From positions 19,593-83,592 of the forward strand of contig JBBSMS010000002.1 in the NCBI GenBank assembly GCA_038233055.1: 64,000 bases of DNA, in the 5' to 3' direction. Made by a program: the position numbers and the translations under genes. Below, one piece after another: positions 55,706 through 63,994 of the stretch (position 1 is the first letter of the stretch; each line of letters opens with the position of its first letter). Under the pieces are notes generated by a model. That model was not told the DNA's origin, did no database searches, and saw only the letters and a list, made by a program, of their open reading frames with translations. This DNA comes from Salsipaludibacter sp038233055 (lineage in GTDB: Bacteria; Actinomycetota; Nitriliruptoria; Nitriliruptorales; Nitriliruptoraceae).

Positions 55706-57079
55706 GTGAGCACGACGACCCAGGACCGGGCCATGTCCGGACTCGACCGGTACTTCAAGATCAGCGAACGTGGGTCCGACGTCGGAACGGAGGTGCGTGC
55801 GGGCATCACGACGTTCCTGACGATGGCCTACATCATCTTCGTCAACCCGTCGATCCTGTCCACCGCGATCGACATCGAGGGTGCGTTCCCGCAACTGCTC
55901 ACGGTCACGTGCCTGGCCGCGGCCTTCGGCACGATGGTGATGTCGCTGTGGGCGAACCTGCCGTTCGCACTGGCACCGGGCCTGGGGTTGAACGCCTACT
56001 TCGCGTTCACGGTCGTCGGGACCCTGGGCTATTCGTGGGAGACCGCGTTGGGTGCGGTGTTCCTGTCCGGGATCCTGTTCCTGGTCATCTCGATGACCGG
56101 GTTGCGGCAGTGGATCCTGGAAGCGATCCCGCTGTACCTCAAGCACGCCATCACGGCCGGGATCGGGGCGTTCCTGGCCATCATCGGGTTCGCCAACGCG
56201 GGCCTGATCATGGCAAGTGACGCGACCTTCGTGACCCGCGGGGACTGGACCTCCGTCGGCCTGTGGCTGGCCGTGCTGGGCATCGTGGCCGCCGCCGCGC
56301 TGTTGGCGCGCCGCATCAAGGGCGCCCTGGTGATCGCCATCGCTCTCGTCACGCTCCTCGCGATCGTGTTCCGGGCCCCGGTGTACGTCGGGCCCGACGA
56401 CACCATGGTCGCCTTCGGTGGGTTCACCGACGGCATCCTGGGCTTCACGTGGCCCGGCGACCTGCTGGGCGCCCTGGACATCGGCGGGGCGCTGGCGGGC
56501 GGGGTCCTGTCCGTGGTGTTCACGTTCCTGTTCGTCGACTTCTTCGACACCGCCGGGACGCTGATCGGCTTGACCGACAAGGCCGGCATGATGGACGACG
56601 AGGGCAACATCGACGCGCCCATGCCGGCGTTCGCCGCGGACGGCCTCGCGACGTCGGTCGGTGCGCTGCTGGGCACCTCGTCGACCACGACCTACATCGA
56701 GTCGGCGTCCGGGGTGGAGGAAGGCGGGAAGACCGGGCTGACATCGCTCGTCGTCGGCATCCTGTTCCTGGTCGCGATGGTGTTCGCGCCGTTGGCCAGC
56801 GTCATCCCTGCGGTCGCCACCGCGCCGGTGCTGATCGTGATCGGTGCGATGATGATGACGGCCGCGACCAAGGTCGACTGGGCCGACTACACCCAGTCCG
56901 TGCCGGCGTTCCTGGCCATCGTCGGGATGCCGTTCACCTACTCGATCACCGACGGCATCAGCCTCGGCATCATCGCGCACACGCTGATCATGGCGGCGAG
57001 CGGGCGGATCCGCGAGATCCGGCCGGTCATGGCGATCCTCGCGGTCCTGCTCGTGTGGCGCTTCTTCGTGGTCGGCTGA
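55706..57079 (+). CDS. AzgA-type adenine/guanine/hypoxanthine permease
   Basis: Purine-base:proton symporter of the NCS2/AzgA family, 457 residues and about twelve membrane helices. It begins MSTTTQDRAMSGLDRYFKIS, then TEVRAGITTFLTMAYIIFVN, the AzgA hallmark. Other signatures are ALAPGLGLNAYFAFTVVG, FLFVDFFDTAGTLIGLTDKA and LLGTSSTTTYIESASGVEEG. GTG 55706 has GGAGG six bases upstream. The stop overlaps the start of a SnoaL-like remnant (TGATG). Its position by the pyr genes suggests nucleobase salvage, but the substrate should be purines. Confidence 0.94.
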   Translation: MSTTTQDRAMSGLDRYFKISERGSDVGTEVRAGITTFLTMAYIIFVNPSILSTAIDIEGAFPQLLTVTCLAAAFGTMVMSLWANLPFALAPGLGLNAYFAFTVVGTLGYSWETALGAVFLSGILFLVISMTGLRQWILEAIPLYLKHAITAGIGAFLAIIGFANAGLIMASDATFVTRGDWTSVGLWLAVLGIVAAAALLARRIKGALVIAIALVTLLAIVFRAPVYVGPDDTMVAFGGFTDGILGFTWPGDLLGALDIGGALAGGVLSVVFTFLFVDFFDTAGTLIGLTDKAGMMDDEGNIDAPMPAFAADGLATSVGALLGTSSTTTYIESASGVEEGGKTGLTSLVVGILFLVAMVFAPLASVIPAVATAPVLIVIGAMMMTAATKVDWADYTQSVPAFLAIVGMPFTYSITDGISLGIIAHTLIMAASGRIREIRPVMAILAVLLVWRFFVVG

Positions 57080-57171
57080 TGCAGGTCTTCCGCGACGCGG
57101 TCGAGGGCGGGGACATCGAGGCGGCGGTGGCCCTGCTGGCCGACGACGTCGAGTTCCGCAGCCCCGCGGTC
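57079..57171 (+). pseudogene. SnoaL-like domain, 5' fragment only
   Basis: The frame coupled to the permease stop encodes MQVFRDAVEGGDIEAAVALL then ADDVEFRSPAV, the first 31 residues of a SnoaL/NTF2-like domain. After that the frame turns into an Arg/Trp/Cys-rich string that overlaps the zinc-ribbon gene on the other strand and is not coding. The remaining 90 or so residues of the fold are missing. I infer a truncation by deletion or by arrival of the downstream genes. Confidence 0.6.
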
Positions 57172-57223
57172 CGACGACGGGCGACCCCGGAGGATCGCCC
57201 GTCGTGGAAGTGGTGCGGTTCGG

Positions 57224-57376
57224 TCAGCCGCGGCCGGTGCCGTTGCAGGCGGGGCACGCGATGTACCGGAAGTGCAACGGTGCGCCCAGAGGCACCTGGC
57301 CGGTGGCGGTGCAGGCGGGGCAGTTGCCGGCGCGACGGATGTCGATGTCGGTCGGGAGGCGGCGGAAGAGCTTCAT
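57224..57376 (-). CDS. Small zinc-ribbon protein
   Basis: A 50-residue peptide beginning MKLFRRLPTDIDIRRAGNCP, with two CPxCxGxG-type knuckles: CPACTATGQ and CPACNGTGRG at the very end. This DnaJ-like zinc-finger pair suggests one bound zinc. No other domain is present. A TACCAT -10-like box lies at 57473-57478 on the minus strand. It stands alone downstream of the LD-carboxypeptidase gene, 227 bp away. Function unknown. Confidence 0.6.
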   Translation of the reverse strand: MKLFRRLPTDIDIRRAGNCPACTATGQVPLGAPLHFRYIACPACNGTGRG

Positions 57377-57602
57377 TGCTCGGGGTCCTGGATGGGTGGT
57401 TGGTGGTTGGCACGGTGACCATCCGGGGTTGCCGGTCGGCCGCTGGGACCTCGTCCCTGCCGTGCAACCACGATGGTACGGAGCACGCCCTCGCCACCCC
57501 CTGCACACCACGGTCGGAGTACCCCGGCCGTGGGCCCCGAATCATGGAATACGGCCGGGTCCGTGCCGGCCGGACGTCGGGCCTGTCGACCACGTGACGG
57601 CG

Positions 57603-58640
57603 TCAGGCCACGCCCGGCTGGACGACGATGTGTCCGTCGCCCGGGACCAACGTCGCATCGACCCCGATCGGCAGGGTCCACGCCGGTTCGGTGTGGCCGA
57701 AGTCCAGGCCGGTGACCAGCGGCAGGTCGGGAGCGAACTCGTCGAGGAGGTCGAGCAGCGCGGCGTCGTAGGCCTGGTCGTCCGGGCGGTCCAGGGTGCC
57801 GTCCACCTCCATGCCGCCGGGCCGCCCCACCAGCAGGCCGGCGATCCCGGCCAGTTCACCGGTGATGGCCAAGGGTCGCAGCATCCGGACCAGCGCGTCG
57901 GGCGGCATCGCCTCCTCGGAGGTCTCGATCGCCAGCAGCGCGCCGTCCAGGTCGGGCCACCACGGTGTGCCGCGGAACCAGTCCAGCACCTCGATGCAGA
58001 ACGCCAGCAGTGGTCCCGTCACGGGCTCGTCGCCTCGCAGCCACTGCCACCCGCGCGACGCGCGCAGCGTGCGGCGCACGGATGCCGTGGCGGGGTCCTC
58101 CCAGTCCAGCATCTCGGTGGTCCACCCGTCCTCGTTCGGACGCCACGTCGTGGGCGCGGTCGTGAACAGCGCCTGCCGGACGCCGTCGCGCGCGTAGTCG
58201 AACATCCCGCCGTTCTCGGCGAACCCGGCCAGGATCGACGGACCGCAGAAGCTCACGAGGCCGGCCCGCAGGCAGGCCAACTGGGTCACGACCGTGTCGG
58301 AGAAGCCGAGCACGATGGTCGGGTTCGCGGCCAGCAGGTCGTGGTCGACGTGTGGGAGCATCCGGATCGAGTCGTCGCCGCCGATCGTGGACACGACCGC
58401 CTTGATCGACGGGTCGAGGAAGGCAGTGTGGAGGTCATCGGCCCGGGCCTGCGGGGTCAACGACTCCTGCGGCGCGCGGGTGTGGGGCAACTCGACGATG
58501 TCCAGGTCGAAGGTCTCGGACAGTTGCCGCAGCCCGACGCCGAAGCGGGCCGGGACCTCGTGGGCGCCGGCCCACGACAGGGTCGCGACCGCCACGCGGT
58601 CGCCGGCGGCAAGCGCGGGTGGACGGACCAGTGGACCCAC
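57603..58640 (-). CDS. LD-carboxypeptidase (S66 / MccF-like)
   Basis: Serine peptidase of family S66, which includes LdcA, a murein tetrapeptide recycling enzyme, and MccF, which gives immunity to microcin C. The catalytic Ser114 is in LGFSDTVV, Glu239 in AIETSEEAM, and His316 in DFGHTEP. At 345 residues it is nearer MccF-type proteins than LdcA (about 305). The start is GTG 58640, three bases after the aminotransferase stop, so the two are one transcript. The role is either wall recycling or detoxification of an aminoacyl-nucleotide antibiotic; I cannot separate these by sequence. Confidence 0.88.
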   Translation of the reverse strand: MGPLVRPPALAAGDRVAVATLSWAGAHEVPARFGVGLRQLSETFDLDIVELPHTRAPQESLTPQARADDLHTAFLDPSIKAVVSTIGGDDSIRMLPHVDHDLLAANPTIVLGFSDTVVTQLACLRAGLVSFCGPSILAGFAENGGMFDYARDGVRQALFTTAPTTWRPNEDGWTTEMLDWEDPATASVRRTLRASRGWQWLRGDEPVTGPLLAFCIEVLDWFRGTPWWPDLDGALLAIETSEEAMPPDALVRMLRPLAITGELAGIAGLLVGRPGGMEVDGTLDRPDDQAYDAALLDLLDEFAPDLPLVTGLDFGHTEPAWTLPIGVDATLVPGDGHIVVQPGVA

Positions 58641-58643
58641 GGG

Positions 58644-59936
58644 TCAGGCCGAGGCGGGGACGTCGGCGTCCGTGTCGGCGTGCTCGTCGGTGGGCGCGGC
58701 GGCTCGCGCGGTCGCGAGCCGCACGCACAGCACGAACACGTCCATGGCCCGTTCGACGTCTGCGAGGTCGGGGAAGGTCGGCGCGAGCCGGATGTGGCTG
58801 TCGTCCGGGTCGTCGCCGTACGGGAAGGCCGCACCGGCCGGCGTCAGCGCGACACCGGCCCGGGCCGCGAGGTCGACGACCTCGGTCGCCAGGCCCGGCC
58901 GGGTCCAGAACGAGACGAAGTAGCCGCCGTCGGGCTCGGTCCACCGGCCGTGCTCGCCCTCGGTGCCCAGCCCGTCGGCCAGGGCCGAGGTGACCGCGTC
59001 GAACTTGGCGCGCACGAGGTCGGCCATGGCGGTCATGTGGTCCTCGATCGCCCCGGGCGCCCCCAGCTTGCGGACGTGGCGCAGGTGGTTGGCCTTGTCC
59101 GGGCCGATCGTGAACCACTTCAGATGCTGGCGGAACCCGGCGAGGTTGGCCAGCCCGGAGCCCATGAAGGCGACACCCGACCCGGCGTGGGTGATCTTGG
59201 ACGTCGACGCGAACTGCACGACCGAGTCCTGTGTGCCCTCGACGTCGGCCGCGGAGAACATCGACAACAGGTAGTCGGGGTCGCCCAGGTCGTGGACGGC
59301 GTAGGCGTTGTCGTACAGCACCCGGAAGTACTCGCCGGCGTCGCGCCCCAGCACGGCCAGGCGGCGCACGGTGTCGTCGTCGTAGGTGATCCCGGTCGGG
59401 TTCGAGTACTTCGGGACACACCAGATGCCCTTGACCTGGTCGTCGTTGCCGACCAGTTCCTCGACCCGGTCCATGTCCGGGCCGATGTCGGTCATCGGGA
59501 CCGTCACCATCTCGATCCCGAGGTACTCGGTCAGGGCGAAGTGGCGGTCGTAGCCGGGCACCGGGCACAGCATCTTCGGGGTCCCGCGGTTCCACGCCGT
59601 GTCGGGCCCGCGGACGCCGAAGACGTGTGCGTGCAGGAGGTAGCGGCCCATCAGTTCGAGGCTGGAGTTGCCACCGGCCAGCACGTTGGCGGCCGGCATG
59701 TCCAGCAGTCGCGCGCCGATCGCCTTGACCGACGGCTGGCCGTCGAGCCCGCCGTAGTTGCGGACGTCGACCCCGTCCAGCATCCAGTCGTCCCCGATGA
59801 TCCCGTCGAGGTCGTCGGACAGGTCGAGCTGGTCACTGCCCGGCTTGCCTCGGGTCAGGTTCAGCGACAACCCGGACGCCGCGAACTCGGCATGGGCGCG
59901 TTCGAGGTCGGCGACCGTGGCGGCGTGGTCGAGCAT
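58644..59936 (-). CDS. PLP-dependent aminotransferase (PF12897-like)
   Basis: A fold-type I aminotransferase of 430 residues. The PLP Lys247 is in QFASTSKITHAGSG; the Asn-Pro-Thr-Gly motif is KYSNPTGITYDD, with the Tyr/Asp strand YFRVLYDNAYAVHDL. The N-terminal LNLTRGKPGSDQLDLSDDLD is characteristic of the PF12897 subgroup (annotated aspartate aminotransferase). Substrate not certain. ATG 59936 is the natural start. It lies 116 bp after pyrE on the same strand and 3 bp before the LD-carboxypeptidase gene. Confidence 0.88.
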   Translation of the reverse strand: MLDHAATVADLERAHAEFAASGLSLNLTRGKPGSDQLDLSDDLDGIIGDDWMLDGVDVRNYGGLDGQPSVKAIGARLLDMPAANVLAGGNSSLELMGRYLLHAHVFGVRGPDTAWNRGTPKMLCPVPGYDRHFALTEYLGIEMVTVPMTDIGPDMDRVEELVGNDDQVKGIWCVPKYSNPTGITYDDDTVRRLAVLGRDAGEYFRVLYDNAYAVHDLGDPDYLLSMFSAADVEGTQDSVVQFASTSKITHAGSGVAFMGSGLANLAGFRQHLKWFTIGPDKANHLRHVRKLGAPGAIEDHMTAMADLVRAKFDAVTSALADGLGTEGEHGRWTEPDGGYFVSFWTRPGLATEVVDLAARAGVALTPAGAAFPYGDDPDDSHIRLAPTFPDLADVERAMDVFVLCVRLATARAAAPTDEHADTDADVPASA

Positions 59937-60052
59937 GGCAGGGGGCCTTCGACGGAGGTGGCGGCTGGCGGGCTGGCGGTGGCGGACGACGGGGCGTCCC
60001 GAACTCGACAGCATATTCCGACGCCACCCCGCCCCGTCCGCCGCCGGGTGGG

Positions 60053-60724
60053 TCAGGGGCGGACGCCCCAGCGGTCGCGGTAGGCGCGGATGCGGCCAAG
60101 GTCGTGGTCGTCCAGGACCCGGGCACCGCGGTCGGGCGACGACAGTTCGGCGACGATCGCGTCGATGTCGGCCAGCGCGGTGGCGTGGAGGTCGAACTCC
60201 TGGGCGACCTGGGCCAGCGCGGTGACGTCGTCGCGGGTGTGGCGTTCGAGCCGGTCGACCGCGATCACCAGTCCGACCACGTCCACCTCGGCCACGCTGG
60301 AAAGGAGTGGCAGCGTCTCGCGGATCGAGGTCCCGGCGGTGGTCACGTCCTCGATCACCACCACGCGCTGGCCGTCGGTCGGGGCATGGCCGATCAACGA
60401 ACCACCTTCCCCGTGGTCCTTGACCTCCTTGCGGTTGCAGGTCCAGGCCACGTCGATGCCGTGGTCCCGCGCCATCGACACGGCGGTCGCCACGGCCAAG
60501 GGGATCCCCTTGTAGGCCGGCCCGAACAGGACGTCGACGTCGTCGCCGAACGTCTCCACGACGTGGTCGGCGTAGGCCCGGCCGATCGTGTCGACCTGTC
60601 GGCCCGTGGCGAGGTTGCCGAAGTTCAGGAAGTACGGCGTCGAGCGCCCCGACTTGGTCGTGAAGTCCCCGAACGTCAACACCCCGCTGTCCAGCAGGAA
60701 GTCGGCAAGGTCGGCGGTGTCCAT
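60053..60724 (-). CDS. pyrE: Orotate phosphoribosyltransferase
   Basis: Adds ribose phosphate to orotate, the step before OMP decarboxylation. The PRPP motif is VVVIEDVTTAGTSIRETLPL; other strings are FGPAYKGIPLAVA, CNRKEVKDHGEGGSLIG (the flexible catalytic loop) and KSGRSTPYFLNFGNL. It is 223 residues. ATG 60724 is chosen; codons upstream run into the tandem repeats. It is separate from the pyr operon and on the opposite strand, with no PyrR-like motif in front, so its control probably differs. Two tandem hairpins (family C) precede it. Confidence 0.95.
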   Translation of the reverse strand: MDTADLADFLLDSGVLTFGDFTTKSGRSTPYFLNFGNLATGRQVDTIGRAYADHVVETFGDDVDVLFGPAYKGIPLAVATAVSMARDHGIDVAWTCNRKEVKDHGEGGSLIGHAPTDGQRVVVIEDVTTAGTSIRETLPLLSSVAEVDVVGLVIAVDRLERHTRDDVTALAQVAQEFDLHATALADIDAIVAELSSPDRGARVLDDHDLGRIRAYRDRWGVRP

Positions 60725-60737
60725 GGCAGGTCCTGTC

Positions 60738-60841
60738 TGCGTGCGTCCGTTGTGGCGCGTACGCAACGAGGGACGCACACCGTGGCGGGCGTCGTGGGTG
60801 CGTGCGTCCGTGGTTCCACGGGCGGAACGTGCGACGCACAC
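60738..60841. repeat. Family C: tandem inverted repeats upstream of pyrE
   Basis: Two units with a 61-bp period. Each starts TGCGTGCGTCCGT (60738 and 60799) and ends GACGCACAC (60772-60780 and 60833-60841). Unit 1 folds as GTGCGTCC/GGACGCAC with an inner GTTG/CAAC. Unit 2 has GTGCGT/ACGCAC with an inner CCGTGG-TT-CCACGG. The outer arms are conserved and the centres differ. They lie 14 to 117 bp upstream of the pyrE start. Confidence 0.75.
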
Positions 60842-60926
60842 GTTGTCGGCCGGGCGGCGGGCTGACCTGTCTCGCTGGACGTTGCGATGGACGTTCTGAG
60901 CGCAGCGAGGAACTCCAATGCACGCG

Positions 60927-61826
60927 TCAATAGTGCCAGGGGACGCCGGACCAGTCACGGGGGCGGTGTTCGAGGAAGGCGTCGCGGCCTTCGACGGCCT
61001 CGTCGGTGCCGTAGATCAGGCGGGTGGCCTCGCCGGCGAAGACCTGCTGACCCATCAGCCCGTCGTCGGCCAGGTTCATGGCGAACTTGAACATCCGGGT
61101 GGCGGTGGGGGAGTTGGTGAGGATGGTGCGGCCCCAGGCGATCGCGGTGGACTCGAGGTCGGCGTGCGGGACCGCGCGGTTGACCGCGCCCATGCGGACC
61201 CCGTCGTCGGCGGTGTAGGTCTCGCCCAGCAGGAAGATCTCGCGCGCCACCTTCTGGCCGACCTGCTTCGCGAGGTACGCCGACCCGTAGCCGCCGTCGA
61301 CCGAGGCCACGGCCAGGTCGGTCTGCTTGAACCGCCCGTGCTCGGCACAGGCGATGGTCAGGTCACACACCACGTGCAGCGAGTGACCCCCGCCCGCGGC
61401 CCAACCGTCCACCACCGCCACGACCACCTTCGGCATGGTCCGGATCAGGCGCTGGACCTCGAGGATGTGGAGGCGACCCGAGCGGGCGGGGTCGATCCCG
61501 GAGGCGTCGTCCTCGTCGGAGTACTTGTAGCCATCCTTCCCGCGGATGCGCTGGTCACCACCGCTGCAGAAGGCGTACCCGCCGTCGCGCTCGGACGGGC
61601 CGTTGCCGGTCAGCAGCACGCAGCCGACGTCGGAGGTCTGGCGCGCGTGGTCCAGCGCCCGGTACAACTCATCGACGGTGTGCGGCCGGAAGGCGTTGCG
61701 GACCTCGGGCCGGTCGAACGCGATCCGCACGATCCCGGCGTCCACGTGCCGGTGGTAGGTCAGGTCGGTGAGGTCGAAGCCCGGCGCGGCCTCCCAGGCA
61801 GACTGGTCGAACAGGGCGGACACCAT
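60927..61826 (-). CDS. menB: 1,4-dihydroxy-2-naphthoyl-CoA synthase
   Basis: Crotonase-fold enzyme closing the naphthoquinone ring in menaquinone synthesis. The oxyanion-hole motif is VVDGWAAGGGHSLHVVCDLT, and the MenB signatures include GYAFCSGGDQRIRGKDGY, TDLAVASVDGGYGSAYLA and the C-terminal FLEHRPRDWSGVPWHY. At 299 residues it is the longer actinobacterial type. No other men genes are in the window. The ATG at 61826 diverges from the methyltransferase; a TAGGCT -10-like box is at 61855-61860 (minus strand). Confidence 0.93.
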   Translation of the reverse strand: MVSALFDQSAWEAAPGFDLTDLTYHRHVDAGIVRIAFDRPEVRNAFRPHTVDELYRALDHARQTSDVGCVLLTGNGPSERDGGYAFCSGGDQRIRGKDGYKYSDEDDASGIDPARSGRLHILEVQRLIRTMPKVVVAVVDGWAAGGGHSLHVVCDLTIACAEHGRFKQTDLAVASVDGGYGSAYLAKQVGQKVAREIFLLGETYTADDGVRMGAVNRAVPHADLESTAIAWGRTILTNSPTATRMFKFAMNLADDGLMGQQVFAGEATRLIYGTDEAVEGRDAFLEHRPRDWSGVPWHY

Positions 61827-61916
61827 CGGCAGGCCTCGGTCGTGGACCCGGACAGCCTACGGTTCGTTGACGACCCGGCGACGACTCCGGGCGCGCCACG
61901 ACAGGAGGTCAGCAGC

Positions 61917-62759
61917 ATGGACGGAACCGATCGGTGGATCGAGGACAACAGGGTCATGTGGGACGACCGCGCGCCGGCCCACGCCGCCTCGCCCGACTAC
62001 CGCGTCGCGGAGTACGTCTCCGACCCGACCGCGTTGTCGACGGTCGTTGCGCACGACCGCCAGTGGCTGGGGGACCTCGACGGACGCAGCGCCATCCACC
62101 TGCAGTGCCACATCGGGACCGACACCATCTCGTTGGCCCGCCTGGGTGCCGGCTCCGTGGTCGGGCTGGACCTGTCGGGGGTCTCGATCGAGCAGGCGCG
62201 GTCGCTGGCGACGGCCAGTGGCGACGACGTGGAGTTCGTGGTCGGCCCGGTGGACGACGCCCCGAGCCTTGTGGGCGGGCGCACGTTCGACCTGGTCTAC
62301 ACCGGGGTCGGTGCGCTGTGCTGGCTGCCCGACATCGATCGCTGGGCGGGCGTCGTCGCCGAGTTGCTGGCCCCGGCCGGCGCGCTGTTCGTGCGCGACG
62401 GCCATCCGGTGCTCAATGCCCTGGAGGTCACCGACGGCCCGACCTTCGAACTGCGGTACCCGTACTTCCAGGCCGACGAGCCCCTGACGTGGACCGAGGG
62501 CGAGACCTACGTGGAGGTCGCCGACGGCCACCGGGTGGCGGCGCTGCCCGGCCACGAGTGGAACCACGGCATCGGCGAGGTCGTCACGGCCCTGCTGGAC
62601 CACGGGCTGGTGCTGGAACACCTCGGTGAGCACACGTGGACCGACTGGGCACCCTTTGAGACCTGGGAGCCAGTGGCGCCCGGCTTCTGGGCCCTGCCGG
62701 AGCCGTTGCGGGACCGGGTGCCCACGACGTTCTCGATCCGTGCCCGCAAGCCGTCCTGA
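61917..62759 (+). CDS. Class I SAM-dependent methyltransferase
   Basis: A 280-residue methyltransferase. It begins MDGTDRWIEDNRVMWDDRAP; the SAM motif is AIHLQCHIGTDTISLARLGA, then VVGLDLSGVSIEQARSLA and FDLVYTGVGALCWLPDIDRW. These strings occur in a common actinobacterial family of unknown substrate, related to UbiE/Methyltransf_11 proteins. AGGAGG lies eight bases before ATG 61917. It is divergent from menB, so a role in menaquinone methylation (as MenG) is conceivable. However, the HIGTDTI-type family is not the usual MenG. Confidence 0.85.
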   Translation: MDGTDRWIEDNRVMWDDRAPAHAASPDYRVAEYVSDPTALSTVVAHDRQWLGDLDGRSAIHLQCHIGTDTISLARLGAGSVVGLDLSGVSIEQARSLATASGDDVEFVVGPVDDAPSLVGGRTFDLVYTGVGALCWLPDIDRWAGVVAELLAPAGALFVRDGHPVLNALEVTDGPTFELRYPYFQADEPLTWTEGETYVEVADGHRVAALPGHEWNHGIGEVVTALLDHGLVLEHLGEHTWTDWAPFETWEPVAPGFWALPEPLRDRVPTTFSIRARKPS

Positions 62760-62858
62760 GCCGGTATCACGGTCCGGGCGCCCTGCTGCCCGTCGCTCGG
62801 TGGAACCGACGGTGAGTAGCCTGACCACGACCAGCCGCACACGAGCACCGGAGTCGGC

Positions 62859-63170
62859 GTGGCCGTACCCGAACGCAGCGACGAGCAGCGGCGGGTCGCG
62901 CTCGCAGAGGCCCAGCGCGTGCGTCAGGTGCAGGCACAGGTCAAGCAGATGCTCAAGGCCGGCGAGGTCACCTTCGCCCAGGTGCTGGCCCGGGTCGACG
63001 ACGCCGACGAGGTGGCACGCATGCGGGTCTCCGACGTGCTGCGGGCGCTGCCCCGCATGGGCCCGGTGCGGTCCCGTCGGTTGATGGAGCGGCTCGACAT
63101 CGCCGCCTCGCGTCGGCTGGGCGGGCTGGGCGAGCGCCAACGTCGCGACTTGCTCGACGAGGTCGTGTGA
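62859..63170 (+). CDS. mihF: Actinobacterial integration host factor mIHF
   Basis: Small nucleoid protein unique to Actinobacteria, unrelated in fold to HU/IHF. It is 103 residues: RSDEQRRVALAEAQRVRQVQ, VKQMLKAGEVTFAQVLAR, then the helix-two-turn-helix DNA-binding part DVLRALPRMGPVRSRRLMER and LGGLGERQRRDLLDEV. The start is GTG 62859. A TAGCCT -10-like box lies at 62817-62822. The stop overlaps gmk (GTGA); mihF-gmk-rpoZ is the standard order. This gene is the strongest taxonomic marker in the window. Confidence 0.95.
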   Translation: MAVPERSDEQRRVALAEAQRVRQVQAQVKQMLKAGEVTFAQVLARVDDADEVARMRVSDVLRALPRMGPVRSRRLMERLDIAASRRLGGLGERQRRDLLDEVV

Positions 63171-63796
63171 ACGGGTTGCTGGTGGTCGTGGCCGGTCCCT
63201 CCGGCGTGGGCAAGGGCACCGTGCTGGACGGGGTGCTGGCTGCGCTCCCGGACGCCGAGAAGTCCGTGTCGGCCACGACCCGCGACCCCCGACCGGACGA
63301 GGTGGACGGCGTCCACTACCACTTCGTGGACCCCCAGCGGTTCGACGAACTGGTCGCCGAGGACGCCTTCCTGGAACATGCCCGGTACGCCGGGCAGTGC
63401 TACGGGACCCTCGCGGACGCGGTCGCCCGGCGGCGTGACGCCGGCGCGGTCGTGATCCTCGAGATCGAGGTCCAGGGCGCGGCCCAGGTGGCCCGGCGTG
63501 CCCCGGATGCGCTGCGGATCTTCCTCGCCCCGCCGGACCGCGAGGAACTCCACCGGCGGCTGCAGTCCCGGGGGACCGAGTCCGACCGCCAGGTCCGGCG
63601 ACGGATGGACCGGGCCGACGTCGAACTGGCGGCGGCCCACGAGTTCGACCACGAGGTGGTCAACGACGATCCGGCAGACGCCGCAGCCGAGGTGGTGGCC
63701 CTCATCGAGGGTGCGCGCCGACGAGCCGACGACCGGGCGGACGAGCGCGAGCACGGGCGGGGCCGCCCCGCGGCCGGACCCCCAGCCCGCGCCTGA
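63167..63796 (+). CDS. gmk: Guanylate kinase
   Basis: Phosphorylates GMP to GDP. The P-loop is VVVAGPSGVGKGTVLDGVLA at the N-terminus; GMP-binding residues are in SVSATTRDPRPDEVDGVHYH; other family strings are FLEHARYAGQCYGTL and VVILEIEVQGAAQVARRAPD. It is 209 residues, with an Arg/Asp-rich tail of about 25 that is poorly conserved. The start is GTG 63167, overlapping the mihF stop. Confidence 0.96.
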   Translation: MNGLLVVVAGPSGVGKGTVLDGVLAALPDAEKSVSATTRDPRPDEVDGVHYHFVDPQRFDELVAEDAFLEHARYAGQCYGTLADAVARRRDAGAVVILEIEVQGAAQVARRAPDALRIFLAPPDREELHRRLQSRGTESDRQVRRRMDRADVELAAAHEFDHEVVNDDPADAAAEVVALIEGARRRADDRADEREHGRGRPAAGPPARA

Positions 63797-63873
63797 CCCG
63801 ACCGAGGCTGGCGAGCCTGGTGAGGGGGTCCCGGTGAGGGCGACCCGAACCTGTCCGGGGTTGGGCGACCCGC

Positions 63874-63879
63874 TATGAT
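63874..63879 (+). promoter_or_regulatory. Candidate promoter for the gene after gmk
   Basis: TATGAT, five of six to the -10 consensus, 115 bp before an ATG at 63995. CTGTCC lies at a 17-bp spacing but is a poor -35. Confidence 0.4.
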
Positions 63880-63994
63880 GGCGCTTCGACCCGCGTCCCG
63901 TGCCGCTCGCGCCGGAACCTCCTTTCCCGCCGCGCCCTGCCGTGCACGTGGACACGCACCTCCACCGTTCCCCGACGCATCCAGGCGACTTCCC

